Origin: Roseicyclus persicicus
GTDB lineage: Bacteria; Pseudomonadota; Alphaproteobacteria; Rhodobacterales; Rhodobacteraceae
Direction of reading: 5' to 3'
Length of the DNA stretch: 64,000 nt
Assembly (NCBI RefSeq): GCF_012395815.1
Contig: NZ_JAAZQQ010000004.1
Span: 186,001-250,000, forward strand
Below are positions 27,982 through 38,075 of this stretch, in pieces. Under the pieces are notes generated by a model. The model was not told where the DNA came from and searched no databases. It saw only the letters and a list, made by a program, of their open reading frames with translations. The translations under genes were made by a program, and so were the position numbers. Positions within the stretch are counted from its first letter, which is position 1, and every line of letters starts with the position of its first letter.

Positions 27982-28794
27982 ATGGCCGACAGCATCGGGA
28001 TCGCGGTGATGGGCGCCTCGGGGCGCATGGGGCGGATGCTGGTCGAGACGGTGACGGCCTCGGACAAGGCGCATCTCGTCGGCGTGACCGAGCGGCCGGG
28101 CCATCCCTGGGTGGGCCGCGACCTCGGCGAGGCGACGGGCGGGGCGCGCACCGGCGTGATGGTGCATGACGACCCGCTCGAGGTGATCGTCAAGGCGCAG
28201 GCGGTGATCGACTTCACCACGCCCGAGGCGACGCTGGCCCACGCTCAGCTGACCGCGCAGGCGCGCTGCGTCCACGTCATCGGGACGACGGGCTTCACCG
28301 ACGGCCAGATCGCCGCGCTGGACGCCGCCGCGCGCCACGCGGTGATCGTGCGGGCGGGCAACATGAGCCTCGGGGTCAACCTGCTGGTGCGGCTGGCGCA
28401 GGAGGTGGCCCACGCCCTCGACGCCGATTTCGACGTCGAGATCGTCGAGGCGCACCACCGCCACAAGGTCGATGCGCCCTCGGGCACGGCGCTGATGCTG
28501 GGCGAGGCGGTGGCGCGCGGCCGCGGCGTCGATCTGGCCGAGGTCTCGGACCGGGGCCGTGACGGGATGACCGGGGAACGGCGGCGCGGCGACATCGGCT
28601 TTGCCGCGATCCGGGGTGGCGACGTGGTGGGCGAACACGACGTGATCTTTGCCGGCGCGGGGGAACGCATCGTGCTGCGGCACGTGGCGACCGACCGGGG
28701 CATCTTCGCCCGCGGCGCGCTCAGGGCCGCGCTCTGGGGCCAGGGGCAGGCGCCCGGTCACTATTCGATGATGAGCGTGCTGGGATTGGCGTGA
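27982..28794 (+). CDS. dapB: 4-hydroxy-tetrahydrodipicolinate reductase
   Basis: 270 residues. The NAD(P)H-dependent reductase of lysine/diaminopimelate synthesis. The nucleotide-binding motif [12 protein letters not shown], the substrate motif [14 protein letters not shown] with the catalytic His-Lys, and DFTTPEATL are seen. The ATG at 27982 starts [11 protein letters not shown]. Followed by a small secreted protein gene on the same strand. Confidence 0.97.
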   Translation: MADSIGIAVMGASGRMGRMLVETVTASDKAHLVGVTERPGHPWVGRDLGEATGGARTGVMVHDDPLEVIVKAQAVIDFTTPEATLAHAQLTAQARCVHVIGTTGFTDGQIAALDAAARHAVIVRAGNMSLGVNLLVRLAQEVAHALDADFDVEIVEAHHRHKVDAPSGTALMLGEAVARGRGVDLAEVSDRGRDGMTGERRRGDIGFAAIRGGDVVGEHDVIFAGAGERIVLRHVATDRGIFARGALRAALWGQGQAPGHYSMMSVLGLA

Positions 28795-28885
28795 AACCGC
28801 CGACCGGCTTGATTTCGGCAGGGCGGTGGCTAGCTCCTGAGGCGTTCCAGACACCGTCCGACCACCGAAAGAGGACCTGACCGAC

Positions 28886-29263
28886 ATGCCGCGCATGGAC
28901 GCCACCCTGCCGGGTCTCCTGACCGGCGCGCTGCTCAGCGTCGCCACCGCCGACGCCGCCGGGGCCGAGGGCTTTTCGGTCGTGCAGAGCGCCGACCGCT
29001 TCGTGTCGCTGGTCGACGGGCGCGAGTTGCGCCGCTTCGGCATCCGGCTGAACGTCACGTCCGAGGGCCAGATCGAGGGGCAGGCCTTCGGCTCGCCCGT
29101 CACCGGGGAATGGACCTGGGAGGGCGGCTATTTCTGCCGCGACCTCTACTGGGGCGGCGACGACCTGGGCTACAACTGCCAGCTGGTGCAGGAAAACGGC
29201 GACACGCTGCGCTTTACCTCCGACCGCGGCGCGGGGATGTTCGCGGACCTGACGCTGCGGTGA
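28886..29263 (+). CDS. small secreted protein of unknown function
   Basis: 125 residues. A weak signal-like N-terminus (hydrophobic residues 9-27, ending AGAEG) precedes a compact domain with SVVQSADRFVSLVDGRELRRFGI, GEWTWEGGYFCRDLYWGG and two cysteines that could pair. Family relatives occur in Rhodobacterales, often next to dapB; any dihydrodipicolinate reductase label for it would be a neighbour artefact. Function unknown. Confidence 0.68.
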   Translation: MPRMDATLPGLLTGALLSVATADAAGAEGFSVVQSADRFVSLVDGRELRRFGIRLNVTSEGQIEGQAFGSPVTGEWTWEGGYFCRDLYWGGDDLGYNCQLVQENGDTLRFTSDRGAGMFADLTLR

Positions 29264-29300
29264 TGGCCTGCGCTGCGCCATCAGGGCGCAGCTTCAACGG

Positions 29301-29480
29301 TCAGAAATCGACCGCGATCCCCTTCTTCTCCCAGTCGCCGTAGCGCACGGGCTCGGGCCCGTCGCGCCCGCCCAGCTCCACCGGCAGGTCCAGCGCCTTG
29401 GCGGCCTTGCGCCGCGCCTCGGCCTCGGCCAGCGCACGCTGGGCGGCGGGGGGAAGGTCGGTCTTTGGGTCGTCGCTCAT
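29301..29480 (-). CDS. DUF1674 / SDHAF4-like protein
   Basis: 59 residues. The C-terminal block ELGGRDGPEPVRYGDWEKKGIAVDF is the DUF1674 signature shared with mitochondrial succinate dehydrogenase assembly factor 4. It probably helps flavinylated SdhA assembly, by homology only. Divergent from rsmB. Confidence 0.85.
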   Translation of the reverse strand: MSDDPKTDLPPAAQRALAEAEARRKAAKALDLPVELGGRDGPEPVRYGDWEKKGIAVDF

Positions 29481-29558
29481 CGGGAAACCGGAAGCTCGTT
29501 CTTGTGATGCTCGCCCCCGTGATATACGCGGCGGGGCTTCAGGAACAAGGGCAAGGCC

Positions 29559-30809
29559 ATGGCGCTCGAGGCACGGCAAGCGGCACTGAAGGCACTGGAC
29601 TGGGTGCTGCGCGAGGGGCGGATGCTGGCGCATCTGCCCGCCGATCCGCGGCTGTCGCCCGGCGATGCCGCCCGCGCGGCGCGGCTCGCCTCGCTCACCC
29701 TGCGCCATGTCCAGCCGCTCGACGCGGTGATCGCCCCCTACCTCGACCGCAAGCCGCCCCTGCCCGCGCTCAACATCCTGCGCCTTGCCGCGGCCGAGCT
29801 GCTGGTGGCGGGCGGCGACGCGCATGGCGTGGTGGACAGCGCGGTCAAGCTCGCCAAGGCGCGGCGGCCCACCCAGCGCATGGCCGGGATGGTGAACGCG
29901 GTGCTGCGCAAGGTCGCGGTCGAAGGCCCCGAGCGCTTCGCCGCCGAGCCGCCGCAGCGCCTGCCGGGCTGGATCGGCGGGCCGGTCAAGAAGCGCTGGG
30001 GCGCCGAGGTTCTGCGCACCATCGAGGCCGCGCATGTGCCCCTGCCGCCGATCGACCTGACCGTCAAGCCGGGCGCGACGGTGGAGATCGAGGGCGCCAC
30101 CCGCCTGCCCACCGGCAGCCTGCGCCTGCCCGCCGGCACGCAGGTCAGCGCCGTGCCGGGCTACGCCACGGGCGACGTCTGGGTGCAGGACGCCGCCGCC
30201 GCGCTGCCGGTGCGGCTGATGGGCAACGTGGCGGGCGCCCGCGTGCTCGACCTCTGCGCCGCGCCGGGGGGCAAGGCGATGCAGCTGGCGGCGCTGGGCG
30301 CCCATGTCACCGCGGTCGACCTGTCCGACAGCCGCATGGGCCGCGTGCGCGAGAACCTCGCGCGCACGGGCCTGACGGCCGAGCTGGTCGTCGCAGACGC
30401 CCTCGACTACACCGCCGCCCCCTTCGATGCGATCCTGCTCGACGCGCCCTGCACCGCCAGCGGCACCATCCGCCGCCACCCCGACCTGCCGCACGTGAAA
30501 AGCTGGACCGAGGTCGAGCCCCTGACCCGCCTGCAGATGCGCCTCCTCGACCACGCGCTGACCCTGCTGAAGCCAGGCGGCACGCTCGTCTACTGCACCT
30601 GCTCGCTCCTGCCTGTGGAGGGCGAGCACCAGATCACCGCCGCCCTGAAACGCCATGACGGCCTGTGCGTGATCCCCGCCGACCCGGTCGCGCTCGGCGG
30701 CGACGACGCGTGGCGCAGCCCCGAGGGCGGCCTGCGCCTCCGGCCCGACATGTGGGCCGAGATCGGCGGATTGGACGGCTTCTACATGGCCGCCCTCACC
30801 CGCCCGTGA
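29559..30809 (+). CDS. rsmB: 16S rRNA (cytosine-5-)-methyltransferase RsmB-like
   Basis: 416 residues. An N-terminal NusB-like RNA-binding domain (about residues 1-130) is followed by a Rossmann methyltransferase domain. The SAM motif is VLDLCAAPGGKAMQL, motif IV is LLDAPCTASGTIRRHPD and motif VI YCTCSLLPVEGE contains the catalytic cysteine, as in m5C methyltransferases. It would methylate C967 of 16S rRNA. Followed by a heparinase-family gene 59 bases later. Confidence 0.92.
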   Translation: MALEARQAALKALDWVLREGRMLAHLPADPRLSPGDAARAARLASLTLRHVQPLDAVIAPYLDRKPPLPALNILRLAAAELLVAGGDAHGVVDSAVKLAKARRPTQRMAGMVNAVLRKVAVEGPERFAAEPPQRLPGWIGGPVKKRWGAEVLRTIEAAHVPLPPIDLTVKPGATVEIEGATRLPTGSLRLPAGTQVSAVPGYATGDVWVQDAAAALPVRLMGNVAGARVLDLCAAPGGKAMQLAALGAHVTAVDLSDSRMGRVRENLARTGLTAELVVADALDYTAAPFDAILLDAPCTASGTIRRHPDLPHVKSWTEVEPLTRLQMRLLDHALTLLKPGGTLVYCTCSLLPVEGEHQITAALKRHDGLCVIPADPVALGGDDAWRSPEGGLRLRPDMWAEIGGLDGFYMAALTRP

Positions 30810-30868
30810 CAGCTGGGCGGCCCGCCCCTATCCTGCCCGCAAAGACCGAGACCGAGCAGCAATCCGTC

Positions 30869-32626
30869 ATGGCCGAGCCCGAGGAGACCGACGCCCCCGC
30901 CCCGCCCCCGGAGGACCGGGTGCGCCTGGCCGACCGCTGGGCGGCCTGGCGCGCGGGGCTGACCGGCCCGCGCATCCGCGGCTTCCTGTGGCAGCCGCAG
31001 CCCAGCTTTGCCGGGTCCGAGGCGCGGGGGCGGCAGCTGATGGCGGGCAACCTCGTGCTCGGCGGGCGGCTGGTCGAGGCAAGTGGCCGCCTGCCCTGGG
31101 ACGTGGCGCCGCCGACCGAGGGGTTCCTAGAGGCGCTGCACGGCTTCGACTGGCTCGACGACCTCGCCACCGTGCCGGGGGGTGCGGGGCGGGCGACGGC
31201 GCAGGCGTGGCTGGCGGAGTGGCTCAAACGCTACGGGCGCGGGCGCGGCCCCGGCTGGACCCCCGACCTTGCCGGGCGGCGGCAAATGCGGTGGATCACC
31301 CACGCGCTGTTCCTGATGAACGGGCAGGCCCCCGAGGACCGCCGCCGCTTCGTCGCGGCGCTGGCGCGGCAGGCCGGGATGCTGGGTGACCGCTGGCGCC
31401 ACACGCGGCGCGGGCTGCCGCGGTTCGAGGCGCTGACGGGCCTCGTCTATTCCGCCTGCGCCCTGACCGGGATGGAAACGGCGCTGCGCCCCGCGCTGAC
31501 GGCGCTGGCGCAGGAATGCGCCAACGACATCGACGCGACCGGCGGGATCGTGACGCGCAACCCCGAGGAACTGCTCGAGGTGTTCCACCTGCTGACATGG
31601 GTCGCCGCCATCCTGAAGGAGATCGGCAAGGCCCCCGACCCCGCCATCGACACCGCGATCCTGCGCATCGCGCCGACGCTGCGCAGCCTGCGCCACGCAG
31701 ACGGGTCGCTGGCGCGGATGCAGGGCGGCGGCCGCGGGGCGCCGGGGCGGCTGGACGCGGCGCTGGCGCGGTCGAACGTGCGGCCCAGCCGCGTGAAGGG
31801 GCTGGCCATGGGCTACGCGCGGCTGGGCGGGCGGCGGGTGTCGCTGATCGTGGACGCCGCGCCGCCGATGCTGGGGCCCGGCAGCTTCGACGCCCACGCC
31901 TCGACGCTGGCCTTCGAGCTGGTGTCGGGCCAGCAGCCGGTGGTGGTGTCCTGCGGATCGGGCCGGCGCTTCGGCGCGGCGTGGCGGCGGGCGGGGCGCG
32001 CGACGGCGAGCCATTCCACCCTGTCGCTGATGGGCTACGCCAGCGCGCGGCTGGCCCGCGGCGCCACGGCCGAGGAGCCCGAGAAACAGGATTTCGTCAC
32101 CGGCCCCGGCACGGTCGAGGTGCAGCAGGCCGAGATGACGACGGCCGACGGCATCGCCCTGTCCCATGACGGCTGGCGGCGGACGCATGGCCTGGTGCAC
32201 CTGCGCTCGCTTCAGCTCGACCGCGACGGGAGCCTCCTGCGGGGCGAGGACGGGCTGGCGGCGATGACGGCCGAGGACCGCGCGACGCTCGACCGGGTGC
32301 TGTCGCGGCTGCCGGGCGACGTGGGCCTGCGCTATGCCGTGCGGCTTCACCTGCACCCCGATGCGGCGGCCGAGATCGACATGGGCGGCACCGCCGTGTC
32401 GATCCAGCTGCCCAACCGGGAGACCTGGGTGTTCCGCTACGGGGGCGAGGCGGTGCTGACGCTGGAGCCGTCGGTCTACCTCGACGGCGGGCGGCTGAAG
32501 CCGCGCGCGACAAAACAGATCGTTCTCTCCGCCGCGCTGACCGGCTATGGCGGCGCCGTGAGCTGGACGCTCGCCCGCCCGGTCGGCCTGTTGCCCGCCC
32601 CGGGCGAGGGCGAGACCGAGGACTGA
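30869..32626 (+). CDS. heparinase II/III family protein
   Basis: 585 residues from ATG 30869. The N-terminal alpha/alpha toroid (about residues 30-330, [32 protein letters not shown]) and the C-terminal beta-sandwich ([39 protein letters not shown]) match the polysaccharide lyase 12/15/heparinase II/III fold. Members of this alphaproteobacterial group usually sit between rsmB and purH. Its polysaccharide substrate is unknown; it has no obvious signal peptide. Confidence 0.85.
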   Translation: MAEPEETDAPAPPPEDRVRLADRWAAWRAGLTGPRIRGFLWQPQPSFAGSEARGRQLMAGNLVLGGRLVEASGRLPWDVAPPTEGFLEALHGFDWLDDLATVPGGAGRATAQAWLAEWLKRYGRGRGPGWTPDLAGRRQMRWITHALFLMNGQAPEDRRRFVAALARQAGMLGDRWRHTRRGLPRFEALTGLVYSACALTGMETALRPALTALAQECANDIDATGGIVTRNPEELLEVFHLLTWVAAILKEIGKAPDPAIDTAILRIAPTLRSLRHADGSLARMQGGGRGAPGRLDAALARSNVRPSRVKGLAMGYARLGGRRVSLIVDAAPPMLGPGSFDAHASTLAFELVSGQQPVVVSCGSGRRFGAAWRRAGRATASHSTLSLMGYASARLARGATAEEPEKQDFVTGPGTVEVQQAEMTTADGIALSHDGWRRTHGLVHLRSLQLDRDGSLLRGEDGLAAMTAEDRATLDRVLSRLPGDVGLRYAVRLHLHPDAAAEIDMGGTAVSIQLPNRETWVFRYGGEAVLTLEPSVYLDGGRLKPRATKQIVLSAALTGYGGAVSWTLARPVGLLPAPGEGETED

Positions 32627-32642
32627 AAGAGGACAATCCCTT

Positions 32643-34226
32643 ATGACCGAAGTGCCCCTGCGCCGCGCGCTGATTTCCGTGTCCGACAAGACCGGGCTGA
32701 TCGAGTTTGCCACCGCGCTGGCGGGCCGGGGGGTGGAGATCCTGTCGACCGGCGGCACGGCCAAGGCGCTGCGGGACGCGGGGATCGCGGTGCGCGACGT
32801 GGCCGAGGTGACCGGCTTTCCCGAGATGATGGACGGCCGGGTCAAGACGCTGCACCCGATGGTGCATGGCGGGCTGCTCGCGCTGCGCGACAACGCCGAG
32901 CATGTCGCGGCGATGGAGGCGCACGGGATCGGGGCGATCGATCTGCTGGTCGTGAACCTCTACCCCTTCGAGGCGACGGTCGCCTCGGGCGCCGACTACG
33001 ACACCTGCATCGAGAACATCGACATCGGCGGCCCGGCGATGATCCGCGCGGCGGCCAAGAACCATGCCTTCGTCACCGTGGTGGTGGACACCGAGGATTA
33101 CGCCGACGTGCTGGCCGAGCTGGAGGCGACGGGCGGCACCAGCCTCGCGTTCCGGCAGAAGATGGCGCGCACCGCCTACGCCCGGACGGCGGCCTATGAC
33201 GCGGCCGTGTCGTCGTGGATGGCCGCGGCGCAGGGCGATGCCGCGCCCCGGCGGCGGGCCTTTGCCGGCACGCTCAAGCAGACGATGCGCTACGGCGAGA
33301 ACCCGCACCAGCAGGCGGCCTTCTACGTCGACGGCTCGAACCGCCCCGGCGTCGCCACCGCCGTGCAGCACCAGGGCAAGGAGCTGAGCTACAACAACAT
33401 CAACGACACCGACGCGGCCTTCGAGCTGGTGGCGGAGTTCGACCCCGCCGACGGCCCCGCCTGCGCGATCATCAAGCACGCCAACCCCTGCGGCGTGGCG
33501 CGGGGGGGCAGCTTGCTCGACGCCTACCGCAAGGCCTTCGACTGCGACCGGACCAGCGCGTTCGGCGGCATCGTCGCGCTGAACCAGCGGCTCGATGCGG
33601 CGACGGCGGAGGAGATCGTGAAGATCTTCACCGAGGTCGTCATCGCGCCCGAGGCCGACGAGGCAGCCAAGGCGATCTTTGCCGCGAAAAAGAACCTGCG
33701 CCTCCTGACCACCGGCGCCCTGCCCGACCCGCGCGCGGCCGTCACCGCGTACAAGCAGGTGGCGGGCGGCTTCCTGGTGCAAGACAAAGACACCGGCTTC
33801 GTGCCCGAGGCCGACCTGCGCGTGGTGACGAAACGCGCGCCGACCGCGGCCGAGATGGACGACCTGCGCTTTGCCTGGACGGTCGCCAAGCACGTCAAGT
33901 CGAACGCCATCGTCTACGTCAGGGACGGTGCAACCGTGGGCGTCGGCGCGGGGCAGATGAGCCGGGTCGACAGCTCGACCATCGCCGCGCTCAAGGCGGG
34001 GCGCATGGGGGCGGAACTGGGCCTGGCCGAGACGCCGGCCAAGGGGTCGGTCGTGGCCTCGGATGCCTTTTTCCCCTTTGCCGACGGGCTGATGGCCGCG
34101 GCCGAGGCCGGGGCGACGGCCATCATCCAGCCGGGCGGGTCGATGCGCGACGACGAGGTCATCGCGGCGGCCGACGCGGCGGGGCTGGCCATGGTGTTCA
34201 CGGGAATGCGCCACTTCCGCCACTGA
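32643..34226 (+). CDS. purH: bifunctional AICAR transformylase / IMP cyclohydrolase
   Basis: 527 residues. Catalyses the last two steps of IMP synthesis. The N-terminal IMP cyclohydrolase domain (about residues 1-150; [45 protein letters not shown]) is followed by the AICAR transformylase domain with [22 protein letters not shown] and [14 protein letters not shown]. Starts 16 bases after the heparinase gene. Confidence 0.98.
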   Translation: MTEVPLRRALISVSDKTGLIEFATALAGRGVEILSTGGTAKALRDAGIAVRDVAEVTGFPEMMDGRVKTLHPMVHGGLLALRDNAEHVAAMEAHGIGAIDLLVVNLYPFEATVASGADYDTCIENIDIGGPAMIRAAAKNHAFVTVVVDTEDYADVLAELEATGGTSLAFRQKMARTAYARTAAYDAAVSSWMAAAQGDAAPRRRAFAGTLKQTMRYGENPHQQAAFYVDGSNRPGVATAVQHQGKELSYNNINDTDAAFELVAEFDPADGPACAIIKHANPCGVARGGSLLDAYRKAFDCDRTSAFGGIVALNQRLDAATAEEIVKIFTEVVIAPEADEAAKAIFAAKKNLRLLTTGALPDPRAAVTAYKQVAGGFLVQDKDTGFVPEADLRVVTKRAPTAAEMDDLRFAWTVAKHVKSNAIVYVRDGATVGVGAGQMSRVDSSTIAALKAGRMGAELGLAETPAKGSVVASDAFFPFADGLMAAAEAGATAIIQPGGSMRDDEVIAAADAAGLAMVFTGMRHFRH

Positions 34227-34240
34227 GGGCGGGCGGGCCG

Positions 34241-34861
34241 TCAGGACCGGGCGATGTAGCGGTCCTGGCGGTGGTTCGTGGCGATGATCGCGTTCAGGAT
34301 CACCGCACCCAGGAGCGACCACGCCACCGCCGGCCACGGCAGCAGGGCGAAGGCGGCCGCGAAGACGCAGAGGTCGAAGCCCAGCTGCGTCCAGCCCGCG
34401 GGGATGCCCCGCCGTTCCTGCAGCAGAAGCGCGACGATGCCCACGCCGCCAAGGCTCGCCCCGTGCCGGAACAGCGACAGGAGCCCGACGCCCGCCAGCA
34501 CCCCGAACAGCGCCGCGCCCAGCGCCGGGTGCAGATCGGTGATCGTCAGGACAAGGGGCAGCGTGTCGGCCAGCGCCGACATCAGCGCCACCGCCGACGC
34601 GCTCTTGAGCACGAAGCTCCAGCCCAGCAGCCGCAGGGCGACGGCGTAGAACGGCAGGTTCATCACGAAGAAGGTCACGCCGAAGGACCAGTCCGCGGCG
34701 TAGGTCGCCACCAGCGCCAGCCCCGCGATCTGCCCCGTGATCAGGTCCGAGGCGCGCAGGAACTGGATCGACAGCGCCACCAGCGTGGCGCCGATCAGGA
34801 TTCCCTGAACATCCTCCACGGGGGTGTGCCGGTCGGCGGGCGGTCTGGCGAGAAGCATCAT
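34241..34861 (-). CDS. YitT family membrane protein (DUF161)
   Basis: 206 residues with five or six hydrophobic segments, including ILIGATLVALSIQFL, IAGLALVATYAADWSFGVTFFVMNLPFY and the glycine-rich LGGVGIVALLLQ. Similar to YitT/DUF161 integral membrane proteins of unknown transport role. It lacks the C-terminal DUF2179 sensory domain found in many YitT proteins, as do most alphaproteobacterial members. Convergent with purH. Confidence 0.8.
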   Translation of the reverse strand: MMLLARPPADRHTPVEDVQGILIGATLVALSIQFLRASDLITGQIAGLALVATYAADWSFGVTFFVMNLPFYAVALRLLGWSFVLKSASAVALMSALADTLPLVLTITDLHPALGAALFGVLAGVGLLSLFRHGASLGGVGIVALLLQERRGIPAGWTQLGFDLCVFAAAFALLPWPAVAWSLLGAVILNAIIATNHRQDRYIARS

Positions 34862-35021
34862 GGGTCAGGTATTATGACCTTTTCGCGCGCCGTCAACGCC
34901 GCGCCCGGCGCAAGGGCCGCGGCGGCGCGCCGGGGGCTGTGAAAAGACCCCGGCCGCCGTATCATGAGGCAGGTCCGCCTGCTTTCGCGGCAGGACGGAC
35001 CCAAGACAGGGGCCATCCGCC

Positions 35022-35507
35022 ATGACCACGCCCGCCCGGGTCCGCACCTGCATCTGGATCGACCGCGACGTCGCCGGTGCGGCGCGGACCTACACCGCGC
35101 TCCTGCCCGGCTCGCGCATCCTCGACATGCGGGCCTTCGAGCACATGCTGACCAACGAACCCGAGGGCGTCCGCGTGATCGAGATCGAGCTGGCCGGGAC
35201 GCCCTACACCCTGCTCGAGGCCGGGCCGCACCACCCGCCGACCGACCGGATGTCGATCGCGGTGGCGACCGAGGACCAGGCCGAGACCGACCGGCTGTGG
35301 CACGCGCTCACCGCCGACGGCGGGCAGGAGATGGCCTGCGGCTGGCTGCGGGACCGCTGGGGCGTGGCCTGGCAGATCGTCCCGCGCCGGGTGACCGAGA
35401 TGGCCGCCAGCGGCGACCGGGCGAAGGTCTCGGCCCTCCTGCGGGCGATGCAGCCGATGCGGCGGCTCGACCTCGCCGCGCTGGAGGCGGCCTGGGCGGC
35501 GGGCTGA
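35022..35507 (+). CDS. VOC family protein (PhnB / 3-demethylubiquinone methyltransferase-like domain)
   Basis: 161 residues forming one PhnB-type vicinal-oxygen-chelate unit: [52 protein letters not shown] and CGWLRDRWGVAWQIVPRRV. This subgroup lacks most of the metal ligands of glyoxalases and its function is unknown. It precedes lspA by 71 bases on the same strand. Confidence 0.85.
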   Translation: MTTPARVRTCIWIDRDVAGAARTYTALLPGSRILDMRAFEHMLTNEPEGVRVIEIELAGTPYTLLEAGPHHPPTDRMSIAVATEDQAETDRLWHALTADGGQEMACGWLRDRWGVAWQIVPRRVTEMAASGDRAKVSALLRAMQPMRRLDLAALEAAWAAG

Positions 35508-35578
35508 GGCCGCCCCCACTGGCCTTTGCGGCGGCCATGCCCTATCGAGCCGGGGAGTGTTCCCCGAGGCCCCCGCCC

Positions 35579-36061
35579 ATGCGTCTTGTCCTGATCTCCG
35601 CCGCGGTCTGGTTCGCCCTCGACCAGCTGTCGAAATACCTCGTCGTCCACGCCATGGGCCTGATCGAGCGCGGCGTGATAGAGGTGTTTCCGCCGCTCCT
35701 GACCTTCAAGATGGGCTGGAACACCGGCATCAACTTCGGCCTGTTCTCGGGCGGGCCCGAGGTGACGCGCTGGATCCTGATCGGGCTGGCGGTGGCGATC
35801 ACCGGCTGGCTCCTGTGGTGGGCGCGCCACGGGCTGACGCGATCGATCACGCTGGTGTCGGCGGGCGCGGTGATCGGCGGGGCGATGGGCAACACGCTCG
35901 ACCGGCTGGTCTACGGGGCGGTCGCGGATTTCCTGAACATGTCCTGCTGTGGCATCGTGAACCCGTTCGCCTTCAACGTGGCCGATATCGGCATCTTCGC
36001 GGGCGCCTTCGGGTTGCTGATCTTCTCCAATGACAGCAAGATGCCGCGTGACGGGGCCTGA
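35579..36061 (+). CDS. lspA: lipoprotein signal peptidase (signal peptidase II)
   Basis: 160 residues, four transmembrane segments. Cleaves the signal peptide of diacylglyceryl-modified prolipoproteins. Family motifs include ALDQLSKYLVV, NTGINFGLFS, GNTLDRLVYGAVADFL with the first catalytic aspartate and FNVADIGIFAG with the second. The ATG at 35579 gives the normal N-terminus. Suitably, the next gene encodes a lipoprotein. Confidence 0.97.
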   Translation: MRLVLISAAVWFALDQLSKYLVVHAMGLIERGVIEVFPPLLTFKMGWNTGINFGLFSGGPEVTRWILIGLAVAITGWLLWWARHGLTRSITLVSAGAVIGGAMGNTLDRLVYGAVADFLNMSCCGIVNPFAFNVADIGIFAGAFGLLIFSNDSKMPRDGA

Positions 36062-36106
36062 GATTTGCGATAGACCCCGGCCCCGAGGATGACGAAGGAC
36101 CGCCCG

Positions 36107-36625
36107 ATGCCGCGCCTGTTCACGACCCTGACGCTTGCCGCCGCCACGGTCGCGCTGGCGGCCTGCGGGTCGGGCGACCCGCGGCTGATGAACCTGCGCA
36201 ACACCGAGTCGGGGCCGGACGAGTTCTCGGTCCTGCCGACCGAGCCCATCGCGATCCCCGCCGACCTGCGCACCCTGCCCCCGCCGACGCCGGGCGGCAC
36301 CAACCGCACCGATCCCGACCCCGAGGGCGACGCGATCCGCGCGCTGGGCGGCAACCCCGAGCGCGCCACCAGCCAGGCCGGCGACATCGTCGGCTATGCC
36401 TCGCGCTTCGGCACCTCGCCCGACATCCGCGGCGTGCTGGCCGCCGAGGATCTGGAATACCGGCGCGACAACAACGGCCGGCTGCTGGAACGGCTGTTCG
36501 GCAACAACGTCTATTTCCGCGCCTACCGGTCGATGTGGCTGGACCGCTACGCCGAGCTGGAGCGCCTGCGCCGCGCCGGCGTCCGCACCCCGGCCGCGCC
36601 GCCCGAAGGCATCGTTCTGGAATAG
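36107..36625 (+). CDS. DUF3035 lipoprotein
   Basis: 172 residues from ATG 36107, preceded by GAAGGA; an earlier ATG (36089) has no site. The signal peptide ends in the lipobox LAAC, so the mature protein is likely lipidated at that cysteine. The rest, with PDEFSVLPTEPIAIP and a C-terminal RYAELERLRRAGVRTPAAPPE, matches DUF3035, an alphaproteobacterial family of unknown function. It lies between lspA and the M16 peptidase pair. Confidence 0.85.
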   Translation: MPRLFTTLTLAAATVALAACGSGDPRLMNLRNTESGPDEFSVLPTEPIAIPADLRTLPPPTPGGTNRTDPDPEGDAIRALGGNPERATSQAGDIVGYASRFGTSPDIRGVLAAEDLEYRRDNNGRLLERLFGNNVYFRAYRSMWLDRYAELERLRRAGVRTPAAPPEGIVLE

Positions 36626-36710
36626 GACGCTCACGTCGCCGTCAGCCCGGTTGATCCCGGGCCCGGCGCCGTTATCTGACAGGCAACCGCATCCGAACCG
36701 GAGGACGTGC

Positions 36711-38075
36711 ATGTTGCACCGTCTCGCGCTGGCCCTCGGGCTGACCCTGACACCGCTGGCCGCGCAGGCCGCCGGCGAGGTCGAGGAATTCTTTCTCGAC
36801 AACGGCATGCAGGTGGTGGTGATCGAGGATCACCGCACGCCCGCCGTCACCCACATGGTCTGGTACCGCGTCGGCGCCGCCGACGAGCCCCCCGGCCAGT
36901 CGGGCATCGCGCATTTCCTGGAACACCTGATGTTCAAGGCCACCGACGACATGGCCTCGGGGCAGTTCAGCGAGGTGGTCGAGGCCAACGGCGGGTCGGA
37001 CAACGCCTTCACCGCCTGGGACTACACCGGCTATTTCCAGCGCGTCGCGGCCGACCGGCTGGGCCTGATGATGCAGATGGAGGCCGACCGGATGCGCGAC
37101 CTGGTGTTCGACCCGGTCGAGGTCGCCACCGAGCGCAGCGTGATCCTGGAGGAACGGGCGCAGCGCACGGATTCGTCGCCCGGCGCGCTGTTCAACGAAC
37201 AGATGCGCGCAGCGCTGTTCCTGAACCACCCCTACGGCATCCCGATCATCGGCTGGCGCCACGAGATGGAGGGGCTGACGCTGGAGAACGCGCGCGCCTT
37301 CTACGAGACCTGGTACCACCCCAACAACGCGATCCTGATCGTCGCGGGCGACGTGACGCCCGAGGAGGTCCGCGCGCTGGCCGAGGAGCATTACGGCCCG
37401 ATCCCGGCCTCGGCCGCCCTGCCCGAGCGCCTGCGCCCGACCGAGCCGCCGCACATCGCCGACCGCCGCGTGATCTACGAGGACGAGCGCGTCGCCAACC
37501 CCTATGTCTCGATCCAGATGCTGGCCCCGGTGCGCGAGCCCGGCGACCAGCGCGAGGCGGCGGCGCTGGTCTACCTGGCCGAGTTGCTGGGCGGAGGGGG
37601 CCCCAGCGCGCTGATGAGCCGGCAGCTGCAGTTCGAGGAGGAACGCTCGCTCTACGCCGCGGCCTTCTACGATTCGACCAGCGTCGATCCGTCCGGCTTC
37701 TCGCTGGTGAACGTGCCGGTGCCCGGCGTGTCGCTGGAGGAGGCCGAGGCCGACATCTGGCGCATGGTCGAGACCTTCCTCGAACAGGGCATCGACGCCG
37801 ACCATTTCGCCCGCATCCAGTTCCAGATCGAGGCCGGCGAGATCTACGAGGAGGACGACACCCAGGGCCTTGCCCGGTCCTGGGGGGTCGAGCTGACCAC
37901 CGGGCTGACCGTGGCCGACGTGGAGGGCTGGACCGCGGCGCTGGCCGCCGTGACGCCCGAGGACGTGATGGACGCCGCCCGGCGCCTGTTCGACGACCCC
38001 TCGACCGTCACCGGCTACCTGCAGCGCCCCGCCGAGCCCGCGCCCGAGGCCCAGCCCACGGAGGTGAACCAATGA
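36711..38075 (+). CDS. M16 family zinc peptidase, catalytic member
   Basis: 454 residues. A signal peptide (MLHRLALALGLTLTPLAAQA) directs it to the periplasm. The inverted zinc motif HFLEH is at residues 68-72 (H68, E71, H72), and the distal glutamate lies in the ERSVILEE block around residue 145. It shows the insulinase/processing peptidase fold, with two M16 lobes. Adjacent to a gene for a homologous protein without the zinc motif; in other bacteria such pairs act as a heterodimer. Start follows a GGAGGA site. Confidence 0.93.
   Translation: MLHRLALALGLTLTPLAAQAAGEVEEFFLDNGMQVVVIEDHRTPAVTHMVWYRVGAADEPPGQSGIAHFLEHLMFKATDDMASGQFSEVVEANGGSDNAFTAWDYTGYFQRVAADRLGLMMQMEADRMRDLVFDPVEVATERSVILEERAQRTDSSPGALFNEQMRAALFLNHPYGIPIIGWRHEMEGLTLENARAFYETWYHPNNAILIVAGDVTPEEVRALAEEHYGPIPASAALPERLRPTEPPHIADRRVIYEDERVANPYVSIQMLAPVREPGDQREAAALVYLAELLGGGGPSALMSRQLQFEEERSLYAAAFYDSTSVDPSGFSLVNVPVPGVSLEEAEADIWRMVETFLEQGIDADHFARIQFQIEAGEIYEEDDTQGLARSWGVELTTGLTVADVEGWTAALAAVTPEDVMDAARRLFDDPSTVTGYLQRPAEPAPEAQPTEVNQ

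Noticed and set aside
29262-29300. CTGCGC/GCGCAG inverted segment after the small secreted protein gene
   Set aside because: Short arms and no tail; not convincingly related to the GTAGGGTG elements.
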